The notes beneath the pieces were generated by a model, which had not been told where the DNA came from, did no database searches, and worked only from the letters and a program-made list of their open reading frames with translations. Positions 19,509 to 32,803 of a DNA stretch of 64,000 nt are shown here, in pieces. Position numbers and translations under genes: made by a program. The stretch comes from an uncultured Elusimicrobia bacterium (GTDB lineage Bacteria > Elusimicrobiota > Elusimicrobia > UBA1565 > UBA9628): the NCBI GenBank assembly GCA_903881545.1, contig CAIRTQ010000078.1, positions 1-64,000 of the forward strand, given 5' to 3'. How positions within the stretch are numbered: position 1 is the first letter of the stretch; every line of letters starts with the position of its first letter.

Positions 19509-20420
19509 TCATGGTCTCTTCCGCAGGCGCCGGAATGCCCCCCCGCCGGGGACCATGTCATAGGCGGATGCGCCGACAGCGCGCAGCACGTCCTGGACCG
19601 CGTCATATTCGGACCCCAGGATGGGGCGCAAGCCCGTGATATAACCGACCGCCGGCAGGAAGCGCTTGCCTTCTGCGGTTCCGGCCAAACTTTGAAAAGC
19701 CGCGGCCACCGCCTCCCTTTTATCGGCGCTCAGCCCGCGGCGGAACACCACAGGCTCGTTGGGGATGGTCCCGGTCCGCGCCAAGATGCGCAACTCCCGC
19801 CGGCCGGCCGCCAGGTCCGAGTAGGTCGCGGCCGCGACGGCCTCGCCCTTGGCCAAGGCCGCGATCGCCTGCTCATGAGTCCCGGCGAAGGCGGCGTCGA
19901 CATGGACTCCCGCCTGGATGAGGCGCAGGGCGGGAAGCAAAAAGCCGCTGACGGAGTAGGGATCCACGAATGCAATCTTCCGGCCGCTCAGGGCCTGGAT
20001 GGTCCGGGCCGGGTCCGAGACGCGGACCAGGATGACGCCATCGTAGCTCGCTTGGCCGTTCCCATGCAGAATCTGCAGAGCGGCAACGACCCCGTAGGCC
20101 TCGCGCGCCAGGAGGTACTCCTCCAGCCTGAGGATGCCCGCGTCCGCCTGCCGCCGCCCAAGTTGCTCAACCGCGTCCAGAGGGGATGCCGCGATCCGCG
20201 CGACCACGGTCAAACCCGTGCGGGAAGAAAGTTCGCGCGCGATAAAACGCAGGGATGCCTCGGACCCCGCCAAAGCCTGCGCCGGAGAAACCACGACCAC
20301 CAATGGGTCTCGGGGCGAGCCGATCTCGGACTCTTTGCGGCCACCGCAACCCGCCAGCACCGCAGCCAAAGCAAGCCAAGCCGTCGCGCGCGCGATTGAT
20401 TTCTTCTGAAACTGCTTCAT
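19509..20420 (-). CDS. PhnD-like phosphate/phosphonate ABC substrate-binding lipoprotein
   Basis: Lipobox LAGCGG; SYDGVILVRVSDPARTIQALSGRKIAFVDPYSVSGFLLPALRL. Confidence 0.8.
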   Translation of the reverse strand: MKQFQKKSIARATAWLALAAVLAGCGGRKESEIGSPRDPLVVVVSPAQALAGSEASLRFIARELSSRTGLTVVARIAASPLDAVEQLGRRQADAGILRLEEYLLAREAYGVVAALQILHGNGQASYDGVILVRVSDPARTIQALSGRKIAFVDPYSVSGFLLPALRLIQAGVHVDAAFAGTHEQAIAALAKGEAVAAATYSDLAAGRRELRILARTGTIPNEPVVFRRGLSADKREAVAAAFQSLAGTAEGKRFLPAVGYITGLRPILGSEYDAVQDVLRAVGASAYDMVPGGGAFRRLRKRP

Positions 20421-20497
20421 GGGGATCTCCGCGGCTGCCTTGGCAGCAACAAGGGCAGAGAGGATCAGCATGCGCGCCGCCCCGCTCCAGGGCTCGC

Positions 20498-21100
20498 CTA
20501 ACTCTTCTCGCTGAGGGTCAGCTCCACGAGGACTTCCACATCGCCCCTGCGCACGGCGGATTCCACGCCGCGCAGATGGCCGAGGAGCTCGTCCACCAAG
20601 GCCGAGACCGCGGGCATGCGGGCAAGTTGCCTAGCGTGGCGGATCTTGTCCGCCTGCAAGGCCGCGATCTTGGCCTGAACCTCGGCCAAGGAGACCGGCT
20701 CCAGACTCGCCTGCACCGCCGGCTCGGAGAAAGTCCCCATCTTGCCGATGTCCTGAAGGGCGCGCTTGGCCGATTCCTTCGAGCACCGGTACGCCATCCG
20801 GCGCATCTTGAGGCCCTGGGCCGAATCAGCCGGGCCTTCCAAGGACGCCCCCACCTTGGCGAAAGCCTCTCGGATCTGGGGCAAGGCCTGCCCGAGGTCC
20901 GCGACCGAGCCTTCCAGCCGCCAGCGCTCCCTATAAATAGGAAGCGTGTAGACCTTCATCCATTGGACCGGCTGATGCGCCACCAGCTCCTTGCCCCGCG
21001 TCGAAACGCGCGCCTTGTCCTCCGGCGGCCCACCCGGCTTGTTCCCGGCCGCAACCGCGCCTAACGCCAGAACGCATACGGCCGAAGCAATCAACTTCAC
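20498..21100 (-). CDS. Secreted protein of unknown function
   Basis: 200 aa, signal peptide MKLIASAVCVLALGAVAAG. Confidence 0.55.
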   Translation of the reverse strand: MKLIASAVCVLALGAVAAGNKPGGPPEDKARVSTRGKELVAHQPVQWMKVYTLPIYRERWRLEGSVADLGQALPQIREAFAKVGASLEGPADSAQGLKMRRMAYRCSKESAKRALQDIGKMGTFSEPAVQASLEPVSLAEVQAKIAALQADKIRHARQLARMPAVSALVDELLGHLRGVESAVRRGDVEVLVELTLSEKS

Positions 21101-21523
21101 TCAGCGCCTCCTGCCCTTGCGCAGCTCGGCAACCTTCAGGCGCACCAAGGCGCGTTGCAGGGCCGCCTCGGCATTGGCCATGGTCAAAGAGTCGGCTTCC
21201 TTGCGCTTGAGCTCGGCCTGGGCCCGCTCCAGCGCCTGGCGCGCCCTTTCTCCGTCGATGGCCTCGGCCATCTCCGCGGTCTCCGCAAAGAGGGACACCT
21301 TGTCGTCGCGGATCTCGGCGAAGCCGCCGGAGACCGCGAACAGCCGCGTCTCGTCGCCGTCGCGCAAGCGCACCGCGCCGGGCTTGAGCTGGACCAAAAA
21401 CGGCGCGTGCCCGGGGAGAACCCCCATCTCGCCTTCCCAAGCCGGCAGGACCACGGAGTCCCCCTCCCCGCTGAAGGCGGCGAGTTCCGGCGTGACCAGC
21501 TCCAAGGTCAGGCGCTTGGCCAT
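21101..21523 (-). CDS. atpC: F1Fo ATP synthase epsilon subunit
   Basis: MAKRLTLELVTPELAAFSGEGDSVVLPAWEGEMGVLPGHAPFLVQL; position downstream of atpD. Confidence 0.93.
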   Translation of the reverse strand: MAKRLTLELVTPELAAFSGEGDSVVLPAWEGEMGVLPGHAPFLVQLKPGAVRLRDGDETRLFAVSGGFAEIRDDKVSLFAETAEMAEAIDGERARQALERAQAELKRKEADSLTMANAEAALQRALVRLKVAELRKGRRR

Positions 21524-21527
21524 GGCT

Positions 21528-22967
<1,440 letters not shown>

Positions 22968-23879
22968 TCAAGCGGCCAAAGCCTCGGCCCCGCCCACCAG
23001 CTCCGCGATCTCCTTGGTGATCATGGCCTGGCGCTGGCGGTTGGCCTGGACGTTCAATGTGTCGCGCAGTTCGGCCGCGTTCTTCGACGCCGCGTCCATG
23101 GCGTTCATGCGCGCCGAAAGCTCCGCGGCCTGCGACTCCAGAAGCATCCGGTAAAGCTCGGCCTTCACGAACCTCGGCAGCAGGGCGCTCAGGAGCGCCT
23201 CGTAGTCCGGCTCATAGCCGAGCTCGGCGGGCCGAGGCCCGCCGTTGAAGGCCGGCGCGGGCTCGGATCCGAATGCCGCCAGGGGCAGCAAGGTCCGCCG
23301 CACCAGGCGCTGCTGGGCCGCGGACTTGAATTCATTGTAGATCACATCCCAGCGCGCCAGCCCTTTCTGTGCATAGGCGTCGAGCACGGCCTTGCCCAGG
23401 ACCTCGGCGTGCTGGAAGCCCACGCGGGGGAATATGCCGGCCAATTCGATTTCGACCTCGCAGTCCAATCCCTTGAGGCGGCGCAGGAAGTCCCGCCCCT
23501 TGCGGCCCACCAGAGCCAGGTGGACCTTCCCCTTCCGGCCGCGCAGCCAGTCCAGCGCCGCGCGCAGCAGGACCGTGTTGAAGGCCCCGCAGAGGCCCTT
23601 GTCCGCGGTGATGAGGATGAGCCCGGCCTCCCCTTCAGCAGGGGACTCGAAGAAGGCCCGAACTCCGGCCGGAGCCTCGCCGCTGGAAAGCAGAGCGCGG
23701 CGTTCCTCCTCCAGGCTGCTGATGAGCTCCTCCATCTTGACCGCGAAGGGGCGCGCCGCGATGATGGCGGACTGCGAACGGCGCATGCGCGCCGCGGCCA
23801 CCATCTTCATGGCCTTGGTGATCTGCTCGGTCGAAGTGACCGACTTGATCTTGCGGCGCAGGTCGCGCAGGGATGCCAT
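22968..23879 (-). CDS. atpG: F1Fo ATP synthase gamma subunit
   Basis: MASLRDLRRKIKSVTSTEQITKAMKMVAAARMRRSQ; start refined to 23879. Confidence 0.95.
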   Translation of the reverse strand: MASLRDLRRKIKSVTSTEQITKAMKMVAAARMRRSQSAIIAARPFAVKMEELISSLEEERRALLSSGEAPAGVRAFFESPAEGEAGLILITADKGLCGAFNTVLLRAALDWLRGRKGKVHLALVGRKGRDFLRRLKGLDCEVEIELAGIFPRVGFQHAEVLGKAVLDAYAQKGLARWDVIYNEFKSAAQQRLVRRTLLPLAAFGSEPAPAFNGGPRPAELGYEPDYEALLSALLPRFVKAELYRMLLESQAAELSARMNAMDAASKNAAELRDTLNVQANRQRQAMITKEIAELVGGAEALAA

Positions 23880-23880
23880 A

Positions 23881-24803
23881 TTAGACCTTGGCGAAAGCCT
23901 CTTTGGCGCCCAAGTAGTCCTGGATGCCCTTCTCCACCGAGAACGCGCTCTTGAACCCGAAGCTCTTGAGCGCCAGGGCCGGGTCGCCCAAGGTCTCGTT
24001 CTGGTAGAAGCCGTAGGGGTTCTTGAAGTACTCGGCCTCAAGCTTCGTGCCCAGCGTCGCGTTGAGGCAGCGGATGATCTCGTTAAAATCCGTCTTGGCG
24101 CCGGTGCAGACGTTATAGACCCCGAAGGGCGCCTTGGCCGCGGCCAGCAGGTTGGCCTGCACCACATCCTTGACGTAGATATGGTCGCGGTACTGCTCTC
24201 CGAATTCGAAGACGCGGGGCCGCTTGCCCGCGCGCATCTGCAAGGCCAACTGCCTGATCATGCTGGCGGCCGCGCCCTTGAAGCGCTCGCGCGGCCCGAA
24301 CACGTTGAAGTAGCGCAGGCCGGCGATGCGCATCTTGGGATGCTCGGCGTGAAAATCCGCGGCCACCTTCTCCATGACGCGCTTGGAGAAAGCGTAGACA
24401 TTGAGAGGGCGCGTCGCCGCGTCCTCGCGCATGGGCAGCGGCCCGTCGCCGTAGGTCCCGGCCGAGGAAGCGTAAACCACGGTCTTGACCCCGCGCTCAG
24501 CGGCCCAACGCAGGAGGATCCGGAAGGCCTCCACATTGGAGCGCAGCATGAGCTTCTGGTCGTGGACCGTGGTGTCCGTGATGGCGGCCTGGTGGAAGAC
24601 CGTATCCACCTCGCCTACCCGGTCGCCCCAGGCGGCGGCGTCGGCCAGGTCCGCGGCCACGAAATCCCCCGGGAACTCCTGCAGGTTGGCGAAGTTGCCG
24701 GAGGTAAAATCGTCCAGGGCCACGACCTCCCGGCCAGAGCGGCAGAGCTCCAGGGCCAGGTTCGAGCCGATGAAGCCCGCCGCGCCCGTCACCAGAACGC
24801 GCG

Positions 24804-24807
<4 letters not shown>
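23881..24807 (-). CDS. NAD-dependent epimerase/dehydratase (ADP-glyceromanno-heptose 6-epimerase-like)
   Basis: [52 protein letters not shown] overlap with atpA stop. Confidence 0.88.
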
Positions 24808-26322
<1,515 letters not shown>

Positions 26323-26333
<11 letters not shown>

Positions 26334-26859
26334 CGATGGCCTCCTTAAGATTCTCTAGCCGGCCGCTCAGACTGCTGTCAAGCACCCAGTCCCCCAGCCG
26401 CACGGCCACGCCCCCCAACAGATCCGGGTCCTGCGCCTCATCCATCTCCACGCCGGCCCCGGCGAACGCCGCCAGGCGCGCGCGCAGGCGGTCGCGGTCC
26501 GCCGGAGACAAAGGCCGGGCCGAGCGCACGCGCGCCCGAACCACCCCCCGCTTGCGGTCCACGAGCTTCTCGAAATCCCGCGCCACCACAGGCAACAGAT
26601 CGAACCGCTTCTTGTCGATGAGCAGCTCCAGAAAATCGGCGGTCAACGGCGCGGCTTTGCCCTGCACCCCGTCCCGCACTAGTGCCTTCTTTTGCGCCTG
26701 CGGGACGCGGGGGTCGCGCAGCAGGGGCAGGGCCCCGGCCAAGGCGCCGGCGCAGGCATTCAGGTCGGCGGCCACCGCGGCCTGCTCCCCGCGCTCTACG
26801 GCGCAGGCGAACAGGGCCCGGGCGTAGCGCTCGGCCAGAGTGCGGTCAGAGGCCTGCAT
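26323..26859 (-). CDS. atpH: F1Fo ATP synthase delta subunit
   Basis: [21 protein letters not shown]; operon position. Confidence 0.9.
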
Positions 26860-27363
26860 TCAACCGCTCCCCCTGCGCTCCAAGTCCTTGAGGAATTCGT
26901 CGAGGATCTGCTTTTCCACGGCCGGGTCCACGGACCGGCGCAGGAGCTTTTCCGCGGCTTGGACCGAAAGGTCCGCCACCTCCCGGCGCAGCTCGCGCAC
27001 CAGGCGCTCCTTCTCCCGCCCCAGCTCCGCCAGGGTCTTGTCGCGCAGGTCGCGGCTCTGCTTCTCCGCCTCGATCTTGAACTGGCCCAAGACCTCTTCC
27101 CCGTCCCGGGCGGCCCGGGCCAGGACTTCCTGGCGGCGGCTTTCGATCGCGGCGAACTGGGCGGAAAGCTCGTCCTTGATCCGCTGGGCCTCGTCGCGCG
27201 CGGCCCGGGCCGCGTCCACGTCCGCCTTGAGGCGCCGCTCGCGCTCCGAAATGGCGCTGAGCAGCGGCCCCCAGGCGAAGCGCTTGAGCAGCAGCACCAA
27301 GATGCCGAAGGTAACGAGCGTCCAGAACATCAGCCCCGGGTCCGGGGCCAGCAGCTTGTCCAT
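26860..27363 (-). CDS. atpF: F1Fo ATP synthase b subunit
   Basis: PGLMFWTLVTFGILVLLLKRFAWGPLLSAISERE; operon position. Confidence 0.93.
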   Translation of the reverse strand: MDKLLAPDPGLMFWTLVTFGILVLLLKRFAWGPLLSAISERERRLKADVDAARAARDEAQRIKDELSAQFAAIESRRQEVLARAARDGEEVLGQFKIEAEKQSRDLRDKTLAELGREKERLVRELRREVADLSVQAAEKLLRRSVDPAVEKQILDEFLKDLERRGSG

Positions 27364-27377
27364 GGCCGGCGCGGCGC

Positions 27378-27674
27378 CTAGCGCTGGGCCGGGGCTTCGA
27401 CGGCGGCCGGGGCGTGCATCGCGGCCGCGGCGTCCACGCCGCTGTTGAGCTTCAAGATGCCCAGCAGGCAGGCCACCAGGGCCAGCAGCCCAAGCCCTTC
27501 GATCATGGCCGCGGGGATGATCATCATGGTCTGCAAGGTCCCCGCCGCTTCCGGCTGGCGGGCGGAGCCCTCCAAAGCCGAGCTGGCAAGCCGGCCGATG
27601 CCCAGTCCGGCGCCTACGAGGCAGATGCCCATGCCGAGTCCGAGCCCGATGTAGCCGAGTCCGAGGTAGTTCAT
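27378..27674 (-). CDS. atpE: F1Fo ATP synthase c subunit
   Basis: MNYLGLGYIGLGLGMGICLVGAGLGIGRLASSALEGSARQPEA...AMIEGLGLLALV; start refined to 27674. Confidence 0.95.
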   Translation of the reverse strand: MNYLGLGYIGLGLGMGICLVGAGLGIGRLASSALEGSARQPEAAGTLQTMMIIPAAMIEGLGLLALVACLLGILKLNSGVDAAAAMHAPAAVEAPAQR

Positions 27675-27682
27675 TGTTCCTC

Positions 27683-28450
27683 CTAGTGGGTGTGGACCGC
27701 CATGCCCACGAAAACGGCCGTGAGCAAGGTGAAGATGTACGCCTGAATCAGCGCCACGAGCAAGTCCAGCGCGCCGACGAACAGAGCCAGGCCCACGGCG
27801 AAGGGAGCCACGCCGAAGAGGGCGAGGCCCTTGCCGAACTGGGCGAAGACGAAGATCATGCACAAAAACGCCAGGGACACGATATGGCCGGAAAAAATGT
27901 TGGCGAAAAGGCGGATGCAGAGCGCCACGCACTTGGCGCACAGGCCCAGAATCTCGATGACGAAGATCAGCGGCACGAGCACCTTGGGCAGGCCGCCCGG
28001 GACGAAATTGGCTAGGTGGGAGAATATCCCGTGCTTCCGGACGCCCGCCAGGTTGATGAGCAGGAAGGTGCACGCCGCCAGGGCCGCGGTCACCCAGATG
28101 TTGCCGGTCACCGCCGCGGCCCCGGGCAGCATCCCCCAGAGGTTGCAGCCCAAAATGAAGAAGAACAAGGTCAGGAAATAAGGCAGGAAGGCGTCGGCGT
28201 CGTGCCCGAAGACCGGGGCCACGATCTTATCCCGAACGAAGAGCGCCATCACCTCCACCCCGGTGCGCAGCATGAGCCCGCCGCCGGAGCGCGCCCGGGC
28301 CGCGAGGGAGAGGACCAAAACAAGGATTGCGGAAACGGCCCACAAGGTGACCGAGTGCTTGGAGACGGCCAAGGTGAACCCGCCAACGGAAAAGAGGGAG
28401 AAATAGCGATGGTCGAGGAGATGATGTCCCAGGATCTCCTCGAAATTCAT
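27683..28450 (-). CDS. atpB: F1Fo ATP synthase a subunit
   Basis: MNFEEILGHHLLDHRYF...; 'RLFANIFSGHIV' essential Arg motif. Confidence 0.94.
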   Translation of the reverse strand: MNFEEILGHHLLDHRYFSLFSVGGFTLAVSKHSVTLWAVSAILVLVLSLAARARSGGGLMLRTGVEVMALFVRDKIVAPVFGHDADAFLPYFLTLFFFILGCNLWGMLPGAAAVTGNIWVTAALAACTFLLINLAGVRKHGIFSHLANFVPGGLPKVLVPLIFVIEILGLCAKCVALCIRLFANIFSGHIVSLAFLCMIFVFAQFGKGLALFGVAPFAVGLALFVGALDLLVALIQAYIFTLLTAVFVGMAVHTH

Positions 28451-28839
28451 CGCAGGGCGACCGCCTTCAATTCCAGGGGCAGGAGGCATGCCACGCCCAG
28501 GGCGTATCCGCCCAAGAGCGCCGGCGCGCAGGCCGTCCGGGAGCTGGCGCACCACGCCGCCAGGCCGGCCAAAGCCGCGAGGCGGCTTCCCATCCCGGCC
28601 CAGAACGTCCACCACAGTGCCCGCGGCGAGAGCTTGCGGGCCACGAGCAGGGCCGCGACGCCCAAGGAAGAAGTGGCCCACGCCGCAACCAGGCCGCAGG
28701 CTGCGCCCTGGCCGGCGGCGCCCCGCCAAAACACCACGGCGGCGACGGCCGCCGCCGCCGCCAAAAGGCCGGCGGGCGCGACGGCCTTAATCGCCGCCCG
28801 GCTCGATCCGCGATAGTCTGATAAGTCTATAGAGTGCAA
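28447..28839 (-). CDS. Small membrane protein, AtpI-like
   Basis: Four hydrophobic segments, located directly before atpB in the operon. Confidence 0.5.
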   Translation of the reverse strand: MHSIDLSDYRGSSRAAIKAVAPAGLLAAAAAVAAVVFWRGAAGQGAACGLVAAWATSSLGVAALLVARKLSPRALWWTFWAGMGSRLAALAGLAAWCASSRTACAPALLGGYALGVACLLPLELKAVALR

Positions 28840-29047
28840 AAGCCATCCCCGCCATCGCGCCCGTCACGGTCAGCCAGGAGCCTGTCCGCCAGCGTCCGTC
28901 CAGCCAGTATCCGGCCCCGAATCCGGCGAGCACGGCGGCCGCCAATTCAGTCCCCGCGCCCAAGGCCAAGGCCCAGCTTTTCGGCCGCATCCAGCCTCCA
29001 GCATTCGCGATGCCGGGGGTGATTCTATGAAATAACCGCGCTGCCAT
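28787..29047 (-). CDS. AtpZ/AtpI family protein
   Basis: GTELAAAVLAGFGAGYWLDGRWRTGSWLTVTGAMAGMAFALYRLIRL. Confidence 0.75.
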   Translation of the reverse strand: MAARLFHRITPGIANAGGWMRPKSWALALGAGTELAAAVLAGFGAGYWLDGRWRTGSWLTVTGAMAGMAFALYRLIRLSRIEPGGD

Positions 29048-29103
29048 GTCAATTTTTCCGCGCGCAAAAAATTTTGTTGTATACTTTTTTTACCGTCAAC
29101 ATC

Positions 29104-30051
29104 ATGACCGATGCAGCGCAAGCCCGCCCGAAAATCCTGCTGGCCGATGACGAGCCCGACCTTCTGGCTTTGATGCGGGAGACCCTGGAACGCCAGGGCT
29201 ACGACGTGGCCACGGCCCTCGACGGCGTGGAGGCGCTGGTCGCCATCCGCCAGACCATGCCCGACATCGTGGTCCTGGACCTCGTCATGCCCCGCTGCGA
29301 CGGGTTCAAGGTCTGCCGGGAGCTGCGCCGGGACCCCCTCTTCGCCCACCTGCCCATCATCATCCTATCGGCCGAGGGCTCCCGCGACCGCAAGGTGGAA
29401 GGGCCAGACCTGGGCGCCGACGACTTCATCACAAAGTCCATGGACGTCCGGGAACTGCTGGCGCGCATCCGCATGATCCTCAAGCGCACCCGCCGCGGCC
29501 TCGACGCCAACCCCCTCACCCGCCTGCCCGGAACCCTTTCCATCGAGTCGCACATCACCGAGGCCCTGAGCGCGGGCCAGCCCCTGGCCGTCCTTTACCT
29601 CGACCTGGACCAGTTCAAGGCCTACAACGACCTCTACGGTTACGAGGCCGGAAACGAGGTCCTCCGCCGCCTGGCCCATATCCTCATCGCGGCCTCGCGC
29701 GCCCACGCCGGCCCGCCTGATTTCATCGGGCACATCGGGGGCGACGACTTCATCATGCTGGCCGACCCGTCCCGGATGGAGGAAGTCGCCCGGCGCATCA
29801 TCGCCGACTTCGACGCCGCGGTGCCCGGCTTCTACACCGCGGCGGACCGCGAGCGCGGCCATATCGTCTCCGTGGACCGCCAGGGCAACATACGCGAGTT
29901 CCCCCTGCTCTCGATATCCATCGGCATCTGCCATAACTCGCTGCGCAAGCTCGAATCCCCGGCCCAGATATCGCAGCTAGCCGCCGAGCTCAAAAAAGCG
30001 GCCAAGGAGCTTCCCGGCAGTTCGTACTTTATCGATCGCCGGAAGGACTGA
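29104..30051 (+). CDS. Response regulator receiver + GGDEF-type diguanylate cyclase
   Basis: KILLADDEPDLLALM, DIVVLDLVMPRCDG receiver; LYLDLDQFKAYNDLYGYEAGNEVLRR ... IGGDDF. Confidence 0.88.
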   Translation: MTDAAQARPKILLADDEPDLLALMRETLERQGYDVATALDGVEALVAIRQTMPDIVVLDLVMPRCDGFKVCRELRRDPLFAHLPIIILSAEGSRDRKVEGPDLGADDFITKSMDVRELLARIRMILKRTRRGLDANPLTRLPGTLSIESHITEALSAGQPLAVLYLDLDQFKAYNDLYGYEAGNEVLRRLAHILIAASRAHAGPPDFIGHIGGDDFIMLADPSRMEEVARRIIADFDAAVPGFYTAADRERGHIVSVDRQGNIREFPLLSISIGICHNSLRKLESPAQISQLAAELKKAAKELPGSSYFIDRRKD

Positions 30052-31375
30052 CCGAGCCCAGGGACTCCCGGCATGCGGCCAGGACCGCGTCGGCCGCGCG
30101 AGCAAAGGGCATCCCGGCGGCACGCTTGCGGGCGAGCTCGCCCATGCGCGCGAGCCTCTCCTTCTGGGGCAGGAGTTCGGCCAGGGCCTCGGCCAGCCGG
30201 CGCGGGGCCTCGGCCAAGCTCGCGTAGGGCACCACCCGGCCGCAGTCCGCGTCCAGGAGTTCATGCACGCCATAGTGGTCGCTGGCCAGCACGGGCAGGC
30301 CCGCCTGCATGGCCTCCACCACATTGAGGCCGTAACTTTCATAGACCGAGGGCGAGACAAAAAGCCGGGCCAGCCGAAAATGAGCGTTCTTTCCCGCGGC
30401 GTCGAGATAACCCGGGAAGAACACCCGCGTCCGGCGCAAGGCGCCGGCCGCCAGGCGCAGCCGCCTTTGGTATACGGCGCCCCGCATGAAAGCCGCCTCG
30501 CCGCAGATGAGCAGGGCCAGGTCGCGCCCCGCCCAACGGCGGTCCGCTTCCAGCAGGCGCAAGGCTTCCAAGAGCAGATGGATACCCTTCTCCGGGGAGA
30601 GTCGGCTCAAGGTCATGAGGACCGAAGTCTTCGGTCCGATCCGGTAATGGCCGCGCAGCTCCCGGATCTTTGATTCCGGCGGGGGCGGCGTGTCCTCCTC
30701 CCAGGAGCCCCAGGGCACGACGCGCAGGCGCCGCTCCAGCCCATCGCCCGGCCGGACGCCCGCATAACAGCGGCCCAGGGTCTGGGCCATGGCCCGGGAT
30801 GGGACGATCAGGCGGCTGGAGCGCGCCACGGCCTCCCGCTGCTTCTCGAAGACGAGGCGCAGCAGGTCCGGAACGACCGCGCGCAGACCCATCCTCCGGC
30901 CGCGCTCATAGAGCCGGGTCAGCCGCTCCGGCGCGAGCAGGCCGCGCAGGTATATCTTGTTGAAATAGTCCACCACGTCCACGTGCCAAAGCGAAACGAT
31001 GGGGTAGCCGGCTTTGGCCAGGGCCGCCAAGTTCGGCCCCTCGGAGACGTCGTTGATCAAGACCACGGTCTTCCCCGGCGGCAGGTCCTCGCGCCGCGCC
31101 AGAAGCCAGGCGGTGCTGGCGGCTTCAAAATCCCGGCAGAAGCGGGCGTAGGCCAATTCGGAGAGGCGCACCAGGTCATGTCCGCCGCCCTCCGGCAGGC
31201 GGACATAGAAGACGCCGGGGACGGGCGCCTGAGGGCCGGAGCCGATGACCGTCAGCTCGCAGGCGCCCTCGCGCAGCCAATGCCGGATGAGGCGCAGGCC
31301 CACCATGGCGCCGCCGCCCAGCGGGGTGCGGTCCATGGGATAGCCTAGGTGGCTGCCGATGAAGACGATGTTCAT
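30029..31375 (-). CDS. Glycosyltransferase family 4 protein
   Basis: MNIVFIGSHLGYPMDRTPLGGGAMVGLRLIRH; LSRLSPEKGIHLLLEAL; SPSVYESYGLNVVEAMQAGLPVLASDHYG. Confidence 0.9.
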   Translation of the reverse strand: MNIVFIGSHLGYPMDRTPLGGGAMVGLRLIRHWLREGACELTVIGSGPQAPVPGVFYVRLPEGGGHDLVRLSELAYARFCRDFEAASTAWLLARREDLPPGKTVVLINDVSEGPNLAALAKAGYPIVSLWHVDVVDYFNKIYLRGLLAPERLTRLYERGRRMGLRAVVPDLLRLVFEKQREAVARSSRLIVPSRAMAQTLGRCYAGVRPGDGLERRLRVVPWGSWEEDTPPPPESKIRELRGHYRIGPKTSVLMTLSRLSPEKGIHLLLEALRLLEADRRWAGRDLALLICGEAAFMRGAVYQRRLRLAAGALRRTRVFFPGYLDAAGKNAHFRLARLFVSPSVYESYGLNVVEAMQAGLPVLASDHYGVHELLDADCGRVVPYASLAEAPRRLAEALAELLPQKERLARMGELARKRAAGMPFARAADAVLAACRESLGSVSPSGDR

Positions 31376-31413
31376 GGCGTAAGACCCTGACGGCGGGACC
31401 GCGATTATAACAT

Positions 31414-31442
31414 TTGCAGGCGCGCGCCCTTTGGAATATAAT
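31414..31442 (+). promoter_or_regulatory. Sigma70-like promoter TTGCAG-N17-TATAAT, 8 nt before ATG 31451
   Basis: Read directly from sequence. Confidence 0.5.
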
Positions 31443-31450
31443 GAGGGCGG

Positions 31451-32803
31451 ATGCAAGCCCAATCCCGACGCATCGTGCTCTGCTCCGGCCTGCGCACGCC
31501 CATCGGCCACATCTCGCGCAGCCTGGCGGCCGTGCCGCCGGCCGCGCTCATGCGCCTGTGCGTGCGGGGCCTACTGGAAAAGTCCCGCCTGGACCCCGCG
31601 GCCGTCGACGGCCTCATCGTGGGCTGGGTCGGCCAGACCTTCTCCGCGCCCAACATCGCGCGCGTGGCGGCCTTGACCAGCGGCCTGCCCGAGAACTGCC
31701 AGACGCTCACGGTGCAGAACAACTGCATCTCCTCCTTCGAGGCGGTCAGCGAGGCCGCGCGCCGCATCCTCGCCGGAGAGGGCCAGCTCTACATCGTGGG
31801 CGGCACCGAGAGCATGTCCCGCCTGCCCTACACCATCGAAGGTTCGCGCGCGGCCCGGGAGCTGCGCAGCCTGGCCACGGTCAAGGAACGCTGGGCCACC
31901 CTGTGGGAGAGCCCCAACGCCAGCGTGGTCGACGCCCTGGAAGAAGGACTCACCGACCCCGTGGAGCGCATCAACATGGCGGCCACCGCGGAGGTCTGCG
32001 CCCAGTTCTACGGCATCCCGCGCGAGGAGCAGGACCGCTACGCCTGCGAAAGCTTCCGCCGCACCCTGGCGGCCTGGAGCCAGGGCTTCTACTCCTCCCA
32101 TGTGGCCCCGGTGGCGGTGGACGGCAAAACCTTGCTGGAAAAGGATGAGTACCCATTCCTGCGCGAGGACCTGCCGAACAAGCCGCAGATGTTCGCCAAG
32201 GCCCCGGCCTTGTTCGATTCATCCGGCTACCCGCTCAAGGATTTCTACCGCGACAACGCCGCCTTCTTAAGGGGCAAGGCCTACGAAGAGGGCAAGTCCC
32301 GGGCCACGGTGACCCTGTTCAACTCCTGCGGCCGCTCGGACGGGGCCACGGCCGTGGTGGTGACCACGCCGGAGCGCGCCCGCGAGGCTGGGCTGACCCC
32401 GCTGGCCGAGCTTAAAGGCTGGGGCTATTACGGCAACGAGCCGGCCTTCATGGGCGTCTCCCCAGCCCTGGCGGCGCCTTTGGCCCTGAAGAATGCCGGG
32501 GCCGCTTTCGCGGACATGGACCGCATCGAACTGCACGAGCCCTTCGCGGCCACGGTCCTCTCCGTCTTCAAGCTGGGCCTCGAGCGCTTCGGCTGCGACT
32601 GGCGGGCCAAATACGATTCCGGCGCGCTCAACCCCAACGGAGGCTCCATCGCCCTGGGCCATCCTTTGGGCGCCACCGGCACGCGCCTCATCTTGAGCCT
32701 CATGCACTCCCTGGCCCAGGACCCCAAGGCCCGGCTCGGCCTGGCCGCGGCCTGCGCGGGCGGCGGCACCGGCGGGGCGCTCGTCATCGAAAGGCTCAGT
32801 TGA
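31451..32803 (+). CDS. Thiolase family protein (acetyl-CoA acetyltransferase-like)
   Basis: VQNNCISSFEAVSEAARRI; NPNGGSIALGHPLGATGTRLILSL; CAGGGTGGALVIER. Confidence 0.9.
   Translation: MQAQSRRIVLCSGLRTPIGHISRSLAAVPPAALMRLCVRGLLEKSRLDPAAVDGLIVGWVGQTFSAPNIARVAALTSGLPENCQTLTVQNNCISSFEAVSEAARRILAGEGQLYIVGGTESMSRLPYTIEGSRAARELRSLATVKERWATLWESPNASVVDALEEGLTDPVERINMAATAEVCAQFYGIPREEQDRYACESFRRTLAAWSQGFYSSHVAPVAVDGKTLLEKDEYPFLREDLPNKPQMFAKAPALFDSSGYPLKDFYRDNAAFLRGKAYEEGKSRATVTLFNSCGRSDGATAVVVTTPERAREAGLTPLAELKGWGYYGNEPAFMGVSPALAAPLALKNAGAAFADMDRIELHEPFAATVLSVFKLGLERFGCDWRAKYDSGALNPNGGSIALGHPLGATGTRLILSLMHSLAQDPKARLGLAAACAGGGTGGALVIERLS

Noticed and set aside
27378-27674. Possible Na+-type c-ring
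   Set aside because: The position aligned with the Na+-coordinating Gln is Ile and the residue after the conserved Glu is Gly, so the proton type is more likely; not worth a separate claim.
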